Shown piece after piece: positions 1-5,734 of a DNA stretch of 11,048 nucleotides. Source of the stretch: an uncultured Leptolyngbya sp. (GTDB lineage: Bacteria; Cyanobacteriota; Cyanobacteriia; Phormidesmidales; Phormidesmidaceae); contig CALBPH010000635.1 of the NCBI GenBank assembly GCA_937899365.1, forward strand, positions 1 through 11,048, given 5' to 3'. The notes below the pieces were generated by a model. The model saw nothing but the letters and a program-made list of their open reading frames with translations. It did not search any database and was not told the origin of the DNA. A program made the translations under genes and the position numbers. Position 1 is the stretch's first letter; every line of letters starts with the position of its first letter.

Positions 1-1
1 G

Positions 2-1474
2 GTGGTTTCAGTCATACTGGTAGCTGAAATTGGCATTGGCACCTTTGCAGCCGTGGTGGCCAAAGCTATCGCCGACATCATTCAGGTGTCGGGGCACGAC
101 GGCGGCACCGGCGCATCGCCCCTCAGCTCTATTAAGCATGCGGGGGTGCCTTGGGAGCTAGGGCTAACCGAAGTCCATCGGGTGCTGATGGAAAATCAGC
201 TGCGAGATCGCGTGCTGCTGCGGGTGGATGGCGGTCTGAAAACCGGTTGGGACGTCGTCATGGGGGCCCTGATGGGAGCTGAAGAATATGGCTTTGGCAC
301 CATCGCCATGATTGCAGAAGGCTGCATTATGGCCCGCGTTTGCCACACCAATAGCTGCCCGGTCGGGGTAACGACTCAGCGAGAGGAACTGCGTAAGCGC
401 TTTACCGGTATCCCTGAGCATGTGGTTAATTTCTTCCACTTTGTAGCCGAGGAGGTGCGATCGCTCCTGGCACACCTGGGCTATCGTTCGCTGAGCGAGG
501 TGATTGGCCGAGCCGATCTGCTGACCACTCGCGCTGATGTGGAACTGACCAAAACCCAGGGGCTGACGCTGGATATTTTGACCCAGCTACCAAATACTAA
601 AGACGCGTCAGTTCGCACCTGGCTAGACCACGGTGACATCAATAGCAATGGCCCAGTTTTAGACGATACGCTACTGGCAGACCCTGAGATTCAGCAAGCC
701 ATTGCCAAGCAAGGGGACGTCAGCAAAACCTTTGACGTCATTAACACTGACCGCTCTGTTGGCGCCCGTGTCTCCGGGGCCATTGCCAAGCAGTATGGCA
801 ATACCGGCTTTGCCGGATCGCTAAACTTCACCTTTAAAGGCAGCGTCGGCCAGAGCTTTGGGGCCTTTAACCTACCTGGTATGACCCTACATTTGGTCGG
901 TGAAGCCAATGATTACGTCGGCAAGGGCATGCATGGTGGTGAGCTGATCATCACACCGTTTGATGGCGTCCAGTACGACCCATCTGACAATGTGATTGTG
1001 GGCAATACCTGTCTTTACGGCGCTACCGGCGGTACTCTCTATGCCTTTGGCAAAGCCGGTGAACGCTTTGCCGTTCGCAACTCTAAAGGTCAAGCAGTGA
1101 TTGAGGGCGCGGGTGACCACTGCTGTGAATATATGACCGGGGGCATCGTAGTCTGCCTGGGAAGCGTTGGCCGCAATGTCGGGGCAGGGATGACCGGTGG
1201 TTTAGGCTATTTCCTAGACGAAAAGGGGGATTTCCCCACCCGTGTGAACCCTGAAATTGTCAACGTGCAGCGGGTAATTACAGCAGCCGGAGCCCAACAA
1301 CTCAAGGAAATGATTGCAGCCCATGCTGAACGGACCGGCAGTACCAAAGCCACTCGCATTTTGGCTGATTGGGGTAACTATTTACCTAAGTTCTGGCAAG
1401 TCGTCCCCCCGTCCGAGGCTGAACGCCCTGAGACCATCGACAGCCCTGAAACCGTGGCGTCTCCAGTGGGCTAA
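2..1474 (+). CDS. glsF: Ferredoxin-dependent glutamate synthase, C-terminal third (5' partial)
   Basis: Glutamate synthase (GOGAT) makes two glutamates from glutamine and 2-oxoglutarate, the second step of ammonium assimilation. Only the last 490 residues are here; the reading frame is open from the left edge, so the first codon shown is not a start. The FMN-barrel end is seen as the SGHDGGTGASP motif (about residues 30-40) and RVDGGLKTG (74-82). The 3Fe-4S cysteines follow as C108-x5-C114-x4-C119. The glycine-rich beta-helix domain covers about 250-450 and the protein ends in the usual DWGNYLPKFWQVVPP tail. No gltD-like small subunit follows, and the sequence matches my memory of the cyanobacterial ferredoxin type (Sll1499-like) better than NADPH-type GltB. 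The ferredoxin loop lies outside the window. Several residues in the first 25 codons look wrong for the family (see findings). A terminator follows 37 nt after the stop. Confidence 0.95.
   Translation: MVSVILVAEIGIGTFAAVVAKAIADIIQVSGHDGGTGASPLSSIKHAGVPWELGLTEVHRVLMENQLRDRVLLRVDGGLKTGWDVVMGALMGAEEYGFGTIAMIAEGCIMARVCHTNSCPVGVTTQREELRKRFTGIPEHVVNFFHFVAEEVRSLLAHLGYRSLSEVIGRADLLTTRADVELTKTQGLTLDILTQLPNTKDASVRTWLDHGDINSNGPVLDDTLLADPEIQQAIAKQGDVSKTFDVINTDRSVGARVSGAIAKQYGNTGFAGSLNFTFKGSVGQSFGAFNLPGMTLHLVGEANDYVGKGMHGGELIITPFDGVQYDPSDNVIVGNTCLYGATGGTLYAFGKAGERFAVRNSKGQAVIEGAGDHCCEYMTGGIVVCLGSVGRNVGAGMTGGLGYFLDEKGDFPTRVNPEIVNVQRVITAAGAQQLKEMIAAHAERTGSTKATRILADWGNYLPKFWQVVPPSEAERPETIDSPETVASPVG
457..464. 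repeat. HIP1 palindrome GCGATCGC
   Basis: Exact HIP1 copy within glsF, extended by flanking GGAG and CTCC. Confidence 0.9.
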
Positions 1475-1511
1475 TGCACTGAGGTTGAATAAGCTAGTGG
1501 AGTAATCTAAT

Positions 1512-1550
1512 AGCCGTCTTTCAATGTAATGAAAGACGGCTTATTTATTA
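1512..1550 (+). terminator. Rho-independent terminator after glsF
   Basis: An 11-bp perfect inverted repeat, AGCCGTCTTTC (1512-1522) and GAAAGACGGCT (1531-1541), encloses an 8-nt loop and is followed by the T-rich stretch TTATTTATTA. It lies 37 nt after the glsF stop and should end that transcript. It also argues against an ATG at 1529 as the start of the next gene, because that codon sits inside the hairpin. Confidence 0.85.
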
Positions 1551-1585
1551 GGATATTGGCAACCGTTTTTAGTCTGGTGTTATCC

Positions 1586-2185
1586 ATGCTGTCCCATGCC
1601 CTAAAAGAATGGTCTATCGCCGTCGACGCTCTAGTCCAGGGACAAACAATTTTGCTACTGCGCAAAGGAGGTATTCGTGAGCAAGACAAACGCTTTACGG
1701 TGCCCCACCAGCGGGTGTGGCTGTACCCCACCCATGAACATCAAAAGCCACACTTATTGAAACCGCAGTGGGCTGACCAGGTAACCATGGTGGCTCCAGG
1801 CTGGCATCCCACCCAGGTAACACTCAAAGCCTGGGCCGATATTGCCCAGGTCTGGACCGTCAGAAATTTAGACACGGTAGAAGCCCTACAGCCATTTCAT
1901 ATCTGGAATGGGCAATTTGTAACGGAGCGTTTTCGCTGGAAACCGAACCAGCCGCTTCATCTTTTGTTGCTACGGGTGCACGGTTTGAAAACCCCAATAC
2001 ACCTTGACTGGCAGTCTGACTATGGAGGCTGTCGGTCTTGGTTAGACCTGACGGCGCCTGTAGATGAGCTGCCATCTGCACCGGTCTTAGGGCAGAGTGC
2101 ATGGGCAGCAATAGAGCAAGAAATACATCATCAAGTCAATACATCTGAACCCATCGAACCATTGCAAGGCAATGAAATAGTTTGA
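1586..2185 (+). CDS. DUF1802 family protein
   Basis: A 199-aa protein of unknown function. It has the N-terminal signature I associate with DUF1802, a family common in cyanobacteria: HALKEWSIAVDAL (residues 4-16), then ILLLRKGGIRE (22-32) and a VWLYPTHEHQ block (44-53). No membrane span, signal peptide or known catalytic motif is visible, so it is probably a soluble cytoplasmic protein. I chose the ATG at 1586 because family members begin just before HALKEW. An in-frame ATG at 1529 lies within the glsF terminator hairpin and would add an unlike hydrophobic leader; an in-frame GTG at 1577 is also possible. No clear Shine-Dalgarno sequence precedes any of them. It sits alone between glsF and gap1 on the same strand, and nothing in the context suggests a role. 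Confidence 0.8.
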   Translation: MLSHALKEWSIAVDALVQGQTILLLRKGGIREQDKRFTVPHQRVWLYPTHEHQKPHLLKPQWADQVTMVAPGWHPTQVTLKAWADIAQVWTVRNLDTVEALQPFHIWNGQFVTERFRWKPNQPLHLLLLRVHGLKTPIHLDWQSDYGGCRSWLDLTAPVDELPSAPVLGQSAWAAIEQEIHHQVNTSEPIEPLQGNEIV

Positions 2186-2198
2186 GTTATTTCATTGC
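2169..2198 (+). repeat. 11-bp inverted repeat over the DUF1802 stop codon
   Basis: GCAATGAAATA (2169-2179) and TATTTCATTGC (2188-2198) form a perfect 11-bp stem with an 8-nt loop that contains the TGA stop at 2183-2185. The stem is AT-rich and no T-run follows, so it may be a weak terminator or a 3'-end stabiliser. That role is inferred from its position only. Confidence 0.5.
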
Positions 2199-2317
2199 AA
2201 ACAGTCTCAACTTAGTTACCTTTGCCTATGTTTTGAAACTCTAATTTACATAGATGCCCGTAACTCTAAAGGAAAACAGATGATCCCCATCAACTACCCG
2301 TGATCGGCCATACACCA

Positions 2318-2355
2318 GTACAAGCTGCTCGCTTAGTGAGGCAGTGATTGTGTAC
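2318..2355 (+). promoter_or_regulatory. Possible structured leader of gap1
   Basis: In the 194-nt gap before gap1, an inner stem pairs CTGCTCGC (2325-2332) with GTGA-G-GCAG (2336-2344). It has a 3-nt loop, one G-U pair and one bulged G. An outer 5-bp stem pairs GTACA (2318-2322) with TGTAC (2351-2355). It ends 24 nt before the start codon, near the ribosome entry region, and no Shine-Dalgarno sequence is visible there. The pairing is seen by eye, and a regulatory role is inference. No convincing -10/-35 pair was found in this gap. Confidence 0.3.
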
Positions 2356-2379
2356 ACCATCTATGAGCAATAAATTGTC

Positions 2380-3444
2380 ATGGCCACACTAAAAATTGGC
2401 ATCAATGGGTTTGGCCGTATTGGTCGTTTGATACTGCGGGCTGCCATCAACAACTCCAACATTGAGTTTGTTGGTATTAACGATTTGGTATCCCCAGAAA
2501 ATCTTGCTTATCTACTCAAATATGATTCCACCCATGGCCAGTTCGCAGGCCATGTTGAAGCTCGAGATAGCGGAATCGTTGTCAGCGGTAAATTTATTCC
2601 CTGTTTTTCCATAGCTAACCCAGCTGAGCTGCCTTGGGGCAGCCTTGGTGTTGACTATGTGGTTGAAGCGACTGGTCGGTTTGTCACCCATGAACAAGCG
2701 TCTAATCACCTCAAGGCGGGTGCTAAGCGTGTGGTGATATCAGCACCTACCAAGAGTCCAGACCAGGTGCCAACGCTTCTGGTTGGCGTGAACCACAAAA
2801 GCTTTAATCCCCAGACTGACCGCATTGTTTCCAATGCTAGCTGCACCACCAACTGCCTAGCCCCTGTCGCCAAAGTCATCCAAGAGCATTTTGGGTTTGC
2901 GGAAGGTCTAATGACCACGGTCCATGCATCTACCGCGACCCAGTCAACGGTGGACAGCCCCAACCGCAAGGATTTGCGAAGCGGTCGCGGAGCAGCTCAG
3001 AATATTATTCCGGCATCAACGGGTGCAGCCAAGGCCGTTACCCTGGTATTGCCTGAACTCACCGGTAAGCTCACCGGCATGGCGCTGCGGGTCCCCACCC
3101 CCGATGTATCGGTGGTTGATCTAACGGTTCGGACTGAAAAAGCCACCAACTATCGTGAAATTTGTGATGCCATGAAAGCGGCATCCACCAATGGGTTGCG
3201 TGGGGTTCTAGGATACACAGAAGATCCCGTTGTTTCGACTGACTTTGTTGGCGATCCTCGCTCCAGCATCTTTGATGCGGGTGCTGGGATTGAGCTGAAT
3301 CCTAACTTCTTTAAGCTTCTGACTTGGTATGACAATGAGTGGGGCTACTCCAACCGTGTGGTTGATTTGATGATGCACATGGCCCTGACTGAAGGTCTAT
3401 TACAGGGTGTGACCAGTGATGCCCTAGAAGCCGTTTATGCTTAG
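2380..3444 (+). CDS. gap1: Glyceraldehyde-3-phosphate dehydrogenase, glycolytic (Gap1) type
   Basis: It interconverts glyceraldehyde-3-phosphate and 1,3-bisphosphoglycerate in the cytoplasm. The 354-aa chain has the Rossmann loop INGFGRIGR (8-16) and Asp35, which in NAD enzymes contacts the adenosine ribose. The active site SNASCTTNC has nucleophile Cys155, general base His182 lies in TTVHA, and the C-terminal signature WYDNEWGYSNRVVDL is present. The segment TVDSPNRKDLRSGRG (about 190-204) keeps a Pro near the cofactor-selecting position. Photosynthetic NADP-type Gap2 has Ala-Ser there, so this copy fits NAD-dependent Gap1, used in sugar breakdown rather than the Calvin cycle. The first eight codons (ATG at 2380, MATLKIGI) fit the family start. 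It has its own strong terminator, and the DUF1802 gene upstream is separated by 194 nt, so it is probably expressed alone. Confidence 0.95.
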   Translation: MATLKIGINGFGRIGRLILRAAINNSNIEFVGINDLVSPENLAYLLKYDSTHGQFAGHVEARDSGIVVSGKFIPCFSIANPAELPWGSLGVDYVVEATGRFVTHEQASNHLKAGAKRVVISAPTKSPDQVPTLLVGVNHKSFNPQTDRIVSNASCTTNCLAPVAKVIQEHFGFAEGLMTTVHASTATQSTVDSPNRKDLRSGRGAAQNIIPASTGAAKAVTLVLPELTGKLTGMALRVPTPDVSVVDLTVRTEKATNYREICDAMKAASTNGLRGVLGYTEDPVVSTDFVGDPRSSIFDAGAGIELNPNFFKLLTWYDNEWGYSNRVVDLMMHMALTEGLLQGVTSDALEAVYA

Positions 3445-3500
3445 CAGTCGATTGCTGTGGCTCTCTCACTAGCACTCTGAGTTTTGACCTTAGGACTTAG

Positions 3501-3540
3501 CAAGAAAGCGACCCAAATATTGGGTCGCTTTCTTGATTTA
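3501..3540 (+). terminator. Strong bidirectional terminator between gap1 and psb32
   Basis: A perfect 16-bp stem, CAAGAAAGCGACCCAA (3501-3516) with TTGGGTCGCTTTCTTG (3520-3535), has a 3-nt loop (ATA). A T-rich 3' side follows. It lies between two converging genes and can serve gap1 from the + strand and psb32 from the minus strand. Confidence 0.9.
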
Positions 3541-3600
3541 AATCTTTGGCGGTGATGAGCTTTTTTGGCCGTCTTGGGTGGGAGCCACGTTGGGAATGTG

Positions 3601-3642
3601 ATTAACCACCGATGGAATTAACCGGAATTAACCACCGACGGA
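3601..3642. repeat. Two 16-bp direct repeats at the psb32 3' end
   Basis: ATTAACCACCGATGGA (3601-3616) and ATTAACCACCGACGGA (3627-3642) differ at one base and are 26 bp apart. The second copy contains the last codons and stop of psb32; the first copy, downstream of that stop, repeats them. This is probably a small tandem duplication. Confidence 0.7.
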
Positions 3643-4338
3643 TAGGTACCAATAGTAGGTGGCCATGGGAATGACCGTGGCCAAAATCAACAGCACCACC
3701 ACTACCCAGGTTGAGATCGCACGATTTTCTTCGGTTTCTTCTGCGGTGGCAAATGTACCTTCAACGTTGATGGTTTCTTCGATGATGGGGGGACCGGGGT
3801 CAGGCTCGCCAGCGAGTACGGCCGCTAACCGAACTGTGGCATCACCAAACGAGCGATTATAGCTATTGCTCTTAAGCAGCGGCGCTTTCATGGTTTCCTG
3901 GACAATGCTGTCGGCAATTTCAGCCGTTAGCAGCGCTGATGTTTCTTCTCCGGTGGCAAGACCGATGTTATTGGTAACATCGTCTAAAACAACAACGGTT
4001 TGATTTGCCCCCGCTTCTGGGGTGGGAAACCAGCGAGCAAATAATTGCTCGGAAAAGCTCTGGGCAGTTTCGCCATAGTCAAGACGATGGATGGTGACAT
4101 AGCGAACGTCTTGGCCCGTGTCGGCTGCTAGTTGTTGCAGGTCTTTATTGAGATTGCTTTCGTTGAGCCGAGTAATGCGCTGAGCATCGTCAAGAACCCA
4201 GCTGTCGCTACTAGCGTTGAGGGGCATATCGTACACACCGGTGGCATTGGCGGGTGCGGCAAGGGTGAGGTTAATGGCTAGTGCGATCGCAACCACGGTA
4301 ATCCAGCGGCAGCGGTGGAATATCGAACTCAAGAACAT
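3628..4338 (-). CDS. psb32: Psb32-like TPM domain protein, photosystem II repair
   Basis: A 236-aa protein with the layout of cyanobacterial Psb32 (TPM/TLP18.3 family), which protects photosystem II against photodamage and helps its repair. An N-terminal hydrophobic segment (about 13-28) ends in an APANA signal-peptidase-like site, with cleavage likely after residue 32. The TPM domain covers about 43-178, with the family pattern WVLDDAQRITR near its start and a central TVVVLDD strand followed by IGLATG. A Pro/Glu-rich stretch leads to a C-terminal transmembrane helix (about 208-232). The domain should therefore face the thylakoid lumen or periplasm, anchored by its C-terminus. The gene follows the 65-aa gene by 90 nt on the same strand and has its own -10-like element. 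The family is clear; the specific Psb32 assignment relies on the signal-TPM-TM layout and the host, since other TPM proteins share that layout. Confidence 0.85.
   Translation of the reverse strand: MFLSSIFHRCRWITVVAIALAINLTLAAPANATGVYDMPLNASSDSWVLDDAQRITRLNESNLNKDLQQLAADTGQDVRYVTIHRLDYGETAQSFSEQLFARWFPTPEAGANQTVVVLDDVTNNIGLATGEETSALLTAEIADSIVQETMKAPLLKSNSYNRSFGDATVRLAAVLAGEPDPGPPIIEETINVEGTFATAEETEENRAISTWVVVVLLILATVIPMATYYWYLSVGG
4283..4290. repeat. HIP1 palindrome GCGATCGC
   Basis: Exact copy of the highly iterated palindrome typical of cyanobacterial chromosomes, inside the psb32 signal-peptide region. Confidence 0.9.
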
Positions 4339-4388
4339 GGCGTTTCAAGCAGCGGCAGTGGGGTAGGTATAGAGCTACCCGCATACAT

Positions 4389-4394
4389 ACTATA
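4389..4394 (-). promoter_or_regulatory. Candidate -10 element of psb32 flanked by inverted repeats
   Basis: On the minus strand TATAGT lies about 50 nt before the psb32 start. It is flanked by a 9-bp inverted repeat, GCTACCCGC (4374-4382) and GCGGGTAGC (4411-4419), and another GGGTAG lies at 4361-4366. There is no convincing -35 box. The -10 match is seen; promoter function is inferred. Confidence 0.35.
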
Positions 4395-4402
4395 AATGAC
4401 CA

Positions 4403-4431
4403 TAGGCTCGGCGGGTAGCGATTTGAGCCTA
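4403..4431 (-). terminator. Possible weak terminator hairpin of the 65-aa gene
   Basis: TAGGCTC (4403-4409) and GAGCCTA (4425-4431) form a 7-bp inverted repeat with a 15-nt loop. The right arm includes the stop codon of the 65-aa gene. No clear T-run follows on the minus strand, so termination is doubtful and read-through into psb32 is possible. Confidence 0.3.
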
Positions 4432-4626
4432 CACCGCAACAATACAGCCGTCCGCAATCGCCCGATCTAATATTTCCAATTGGCGCTTTTCCGCAGCCGT
4501 TAATCTGGACTTGAGCCGATGACTTGCGATCGCAACGGCCACCCCCGGAGAGAGTTCACCATTTATCAGGGCGGTTCGCACCAAAACCTCTAAATCTTTG
4601 CCAACGAGTTGTGTGGTGTTAAACAT
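4429..4626 (-). CDS. Small conserved-looking hypothetical protein (65 aa)
   Basis: I do not recognise a named family, although the sequence resembles short uncharacterised cyanobacterial proteins I recall. It starts at an ATG (MFNTTQLVGKDLEVLVRTAL) and ends CIVAV. The pattern of charged and hydrophobic residues suggests three or four amphipathic helices: a first helix around GKDLEVLVRTALI (9-21), a middle segment SPGVAVAIASHRL (26-38), and a last one in TAAEKRQLEILDRAI (43-57). There is no signal peptide, membrane span or cysteine pair; the single Cys is at 61. It lies between purN and psb32 on the same strand, with a TGTATAAAT -10-like element 26-31 nt upstream. A HIP1 site lies within it. 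The good codon structure and helix pattern favour a real gene; function is unknown. Confidence 0.65.
   Translation of the reverse strand: MFNTTQLVGKDLEVLVRTALINGELSPGVAVAIASHRLKSRLTAAEKRQLEILDRAIADGCIVAV
4526..4533. repeat. HIP1 palindrome GCGATCGC
   Basis: Exact HIP1 copy within the 65-aa gene, part of the 12-bp palindrome TTGCGATCGCAA. Confidence 0.9.
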
Positions 4627-4651
4627 GACAGCAAAGCCCAGCGAGTAATTA

Positions 4652-4657
4652 TTTATA
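4652..4657 (-). promoter_or_regulatory. Candidate -10 element for the 65-aa gene
   Basis: On the minus strand the sequence reads TGTATAAAT, with TATAAA as a -10 box, 26-31 nt before the ATG at 4626. No good -35 box is seen at the usual distance. If used, the 5' UTR would be short (about 20 nt) and the inverted-repeat element upstream would lie outside the transcript. Confidence 0.35.
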
Positions 4658-4708
4658 CATTCGCTGCTAGCGGCTTAACTTCCGGAGCAAAAGTGCCGCA
4701 GTCGTCCA

Positions 4709-4836
4709 GATTGTCGATGGCAGGGGCACTTAAAATATGGGTCCTCGGTGCTGACAAATTGTCTCTGATACAAAATATCGGCGATAGTGCCCGGTATCGA
4801 AGAGCAGCCCCAAGGAAGTGCCCCTACAGGATTGTC
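4709..4836. repeat. Long imperfect inverted repeat with flanking 7-bp direct repeats
   Basis: Outer arms AGGGGCACTT (4722-4731) and AAGTGCCCCT (4816-4825) are perfect over 10 bp. Next inward, CCTCGGTGCTG (4743-4753) faces CAGCCCCAAGG (4805-4815) with two mismatches. Then TCTCTGATAC (4762-4771) faces GTATCGAAGA (4794-4803) with two mismatches, one being G-T. The 3' side is almost continuous, while the 5' side has bulges of 11 and 8 nt. On the minus strand two of the four mismatches become G-U pairs, so an RNA from that strand would fold slightly better. GATTGTC occurs at 4709-4715 and 4830-4836, just outside the arms. It could be a small non-coding RNA or leader, or a miniature mobile element. 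The sequence alone does not decide. It fills most of the 256-nt gap between purN and the 65-aa gene. Confidence 0.5.
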
Positions 4837-4882
4837 TAATTTTTAATCGGGTTTAATAACGTCAGAGTTGGTATGGCCCAGG

Positions 4883-5551
4883 TCAGCCATCTTGTCCGGC
4901 CCGGTGATGGGCCGCCAGAGCGATCGCCGCCGGAAAAATTCGATGCTCCTGAATCTGAATCCGAGTCTGGAGCGTTTCCTCCGTATCGCCCGGTAATACG
5001 GGGACTACGGCCTGCATGATAATCGGACCGCTATCCACTGCCAGCTCCACCTGGTGCACCGTACAGCCAGCCACCACCACCCCCGCATCTAGGGCCTGCT
5101 GCACGGCATGCAGCCCCGGAAAGCTGGGCAGTAGGCTGGGGTGAATGTTGAGCAACCGTCCCGTAAACGCATCGATCAGATGCTGGGTCACCCGTCGCAT
5201 CCAGCCCGCCATGATGACCCAGTCAGCGTCATGATCCCTCAGGGTTTGCACAATGGCGTCATCAAGTGCCCCCCGAGACTCAAACTCACGATGATTGAGC
5301 AGCACCGTCGGAATTGACCACCGGGCCGCTCGCTCAAGAACGTTGGCCCCAGGGTTATTACAAATCACAACCGTGACCTCTGCGTCTAGCTCCGACCGGT
5401 CAATGGCGGCCATGATGGCCTCAAAATTGCTGCCATTACCAGAGGCCAAAACCCCCAGTTTGAGCTTGGGATAGGACAACGTCTGCCCATCAATGTTGGG
5501 AGATAGTAAACAGCTATTCGGGCAGTCATTCGGGCAAGGAGTAGAACCCAT
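4883..5551 (-). CDS. purN: Phosphoribosylglycinamide formyltransferase PurN
   Basis: It transfers a formyl group from 10-formyltetrahydrofolate to GAR, the third step of purine synthesis, in the cytoplasm. Counted from the ATG at 5551 it has 222 residues. The phosphate-binding loop LASGNGSNF begins near residue 35, and the catalytic triad is Asn135 and His137 in NIHPSLLPSFPG plus Asp173 in VDSGP. The substrate-side motif GCTVH is also intact. Before the first strand (KLGVLASG) there is an extra N-terminal stretch of about 29 residues holding C6-x3-C10-x3-C14. A TTG at 5563 would add four residues; I prefer the ATG. There is no visible Shine-Dalgarno sequence. The gene is divergent from the histidine kinase, sharing a gap of about 180 nt, and is followed on its strand by the inverted-repeat element. 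A HIP1 site lies near its 3' end. Confidence 0.95.
   Translation of the reverse strand: MGSTPCPNDCPNSCLLSPNIDGQTLSYPKLKLGVLASGNGSNFEAIMAAIDRSELDAEVTVVICNNPGANVLERAARWSIPTVLLNHREFESRGALDDAIVQTLRDHDADWVIMAGWMRRVTQHLIDAFTGRLLNIHPSLLPSFPGLHAVQQALDAGVVVAGCTVHQVELAVDSGPIIMQAVVPVLPGDTEETLQTRIQIQEHRIFPAAIALAAHHRAGQDG
4920..4927. repeat. HIP1 palindrome GCGATCGC
   Basis: Exact HIP1 copy in the 3' part of purN. Confidence 0.9.
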
Positions 5552-5627
5552 GGGGTTTAACAAGAAACAAACTTTAAGAATTCTACAGGGGTGTGGGCAG
5601 CGTTCATTTCAACGGCAACAGCCTGCG

Positions 5628-5633
5628 TATAAT
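5628..5633 (+). promoter_or_regulatory. Candidate -10 box for the histidine kinase operon
   Basis: A perfect TATAAT lies 102-107 nt before the kinase start, in the divergent purN/kinase gap. The -35 region at 17-19 nt spacing (around 5603-5610, TTCATTTC) is a poor match, so it may depend on an activator. The rest of this gap shows no other strong signal; a TATAGA at 5643 is weaker. Confidence 0.35.
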
Positions 5634-5734
5634 TACGGATTTTATAGAATCAGACCGCACCTAAGATACACAGCTAACCGTTTTCAGAAAAACCAGGGCA
5701 TAGTTAACAAAAGAACGCACCTCCCGCTTGCCCA

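Noticed and set aside
2..1474. NADPH-type GltB instead of ferredoxin GOGAT
   Set aside because: No gltD follows and the C-terminal sequence fits the cyanobacterial ferredoxin type. The ferredoxin loop itself is outside the window, so this is not absolute.
1529..1585. N-terminal extension of the DUF1802 gene to the ATG at 1529
   Set aside because: That ATG lies in the glsF terminator hairpin, and the added residues do not fit the family start, which begins just before HALKEW.
2380..3444. Photosynthetic NADP-dependent Gap2
   Set aside because: The cofactor region has the Gap1-type D-x-P segment instead of the Gap2 D-A-S segment, and overall wording follows Gap1.
4722..4825. The inverted-repeat element as the SRP RNA (4.5S)
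   Set aside because: AGCAGCC followed by AAGG resembles part of the SRP RNA core, but the invariant GGAA loop and its flanking sequence are missing.
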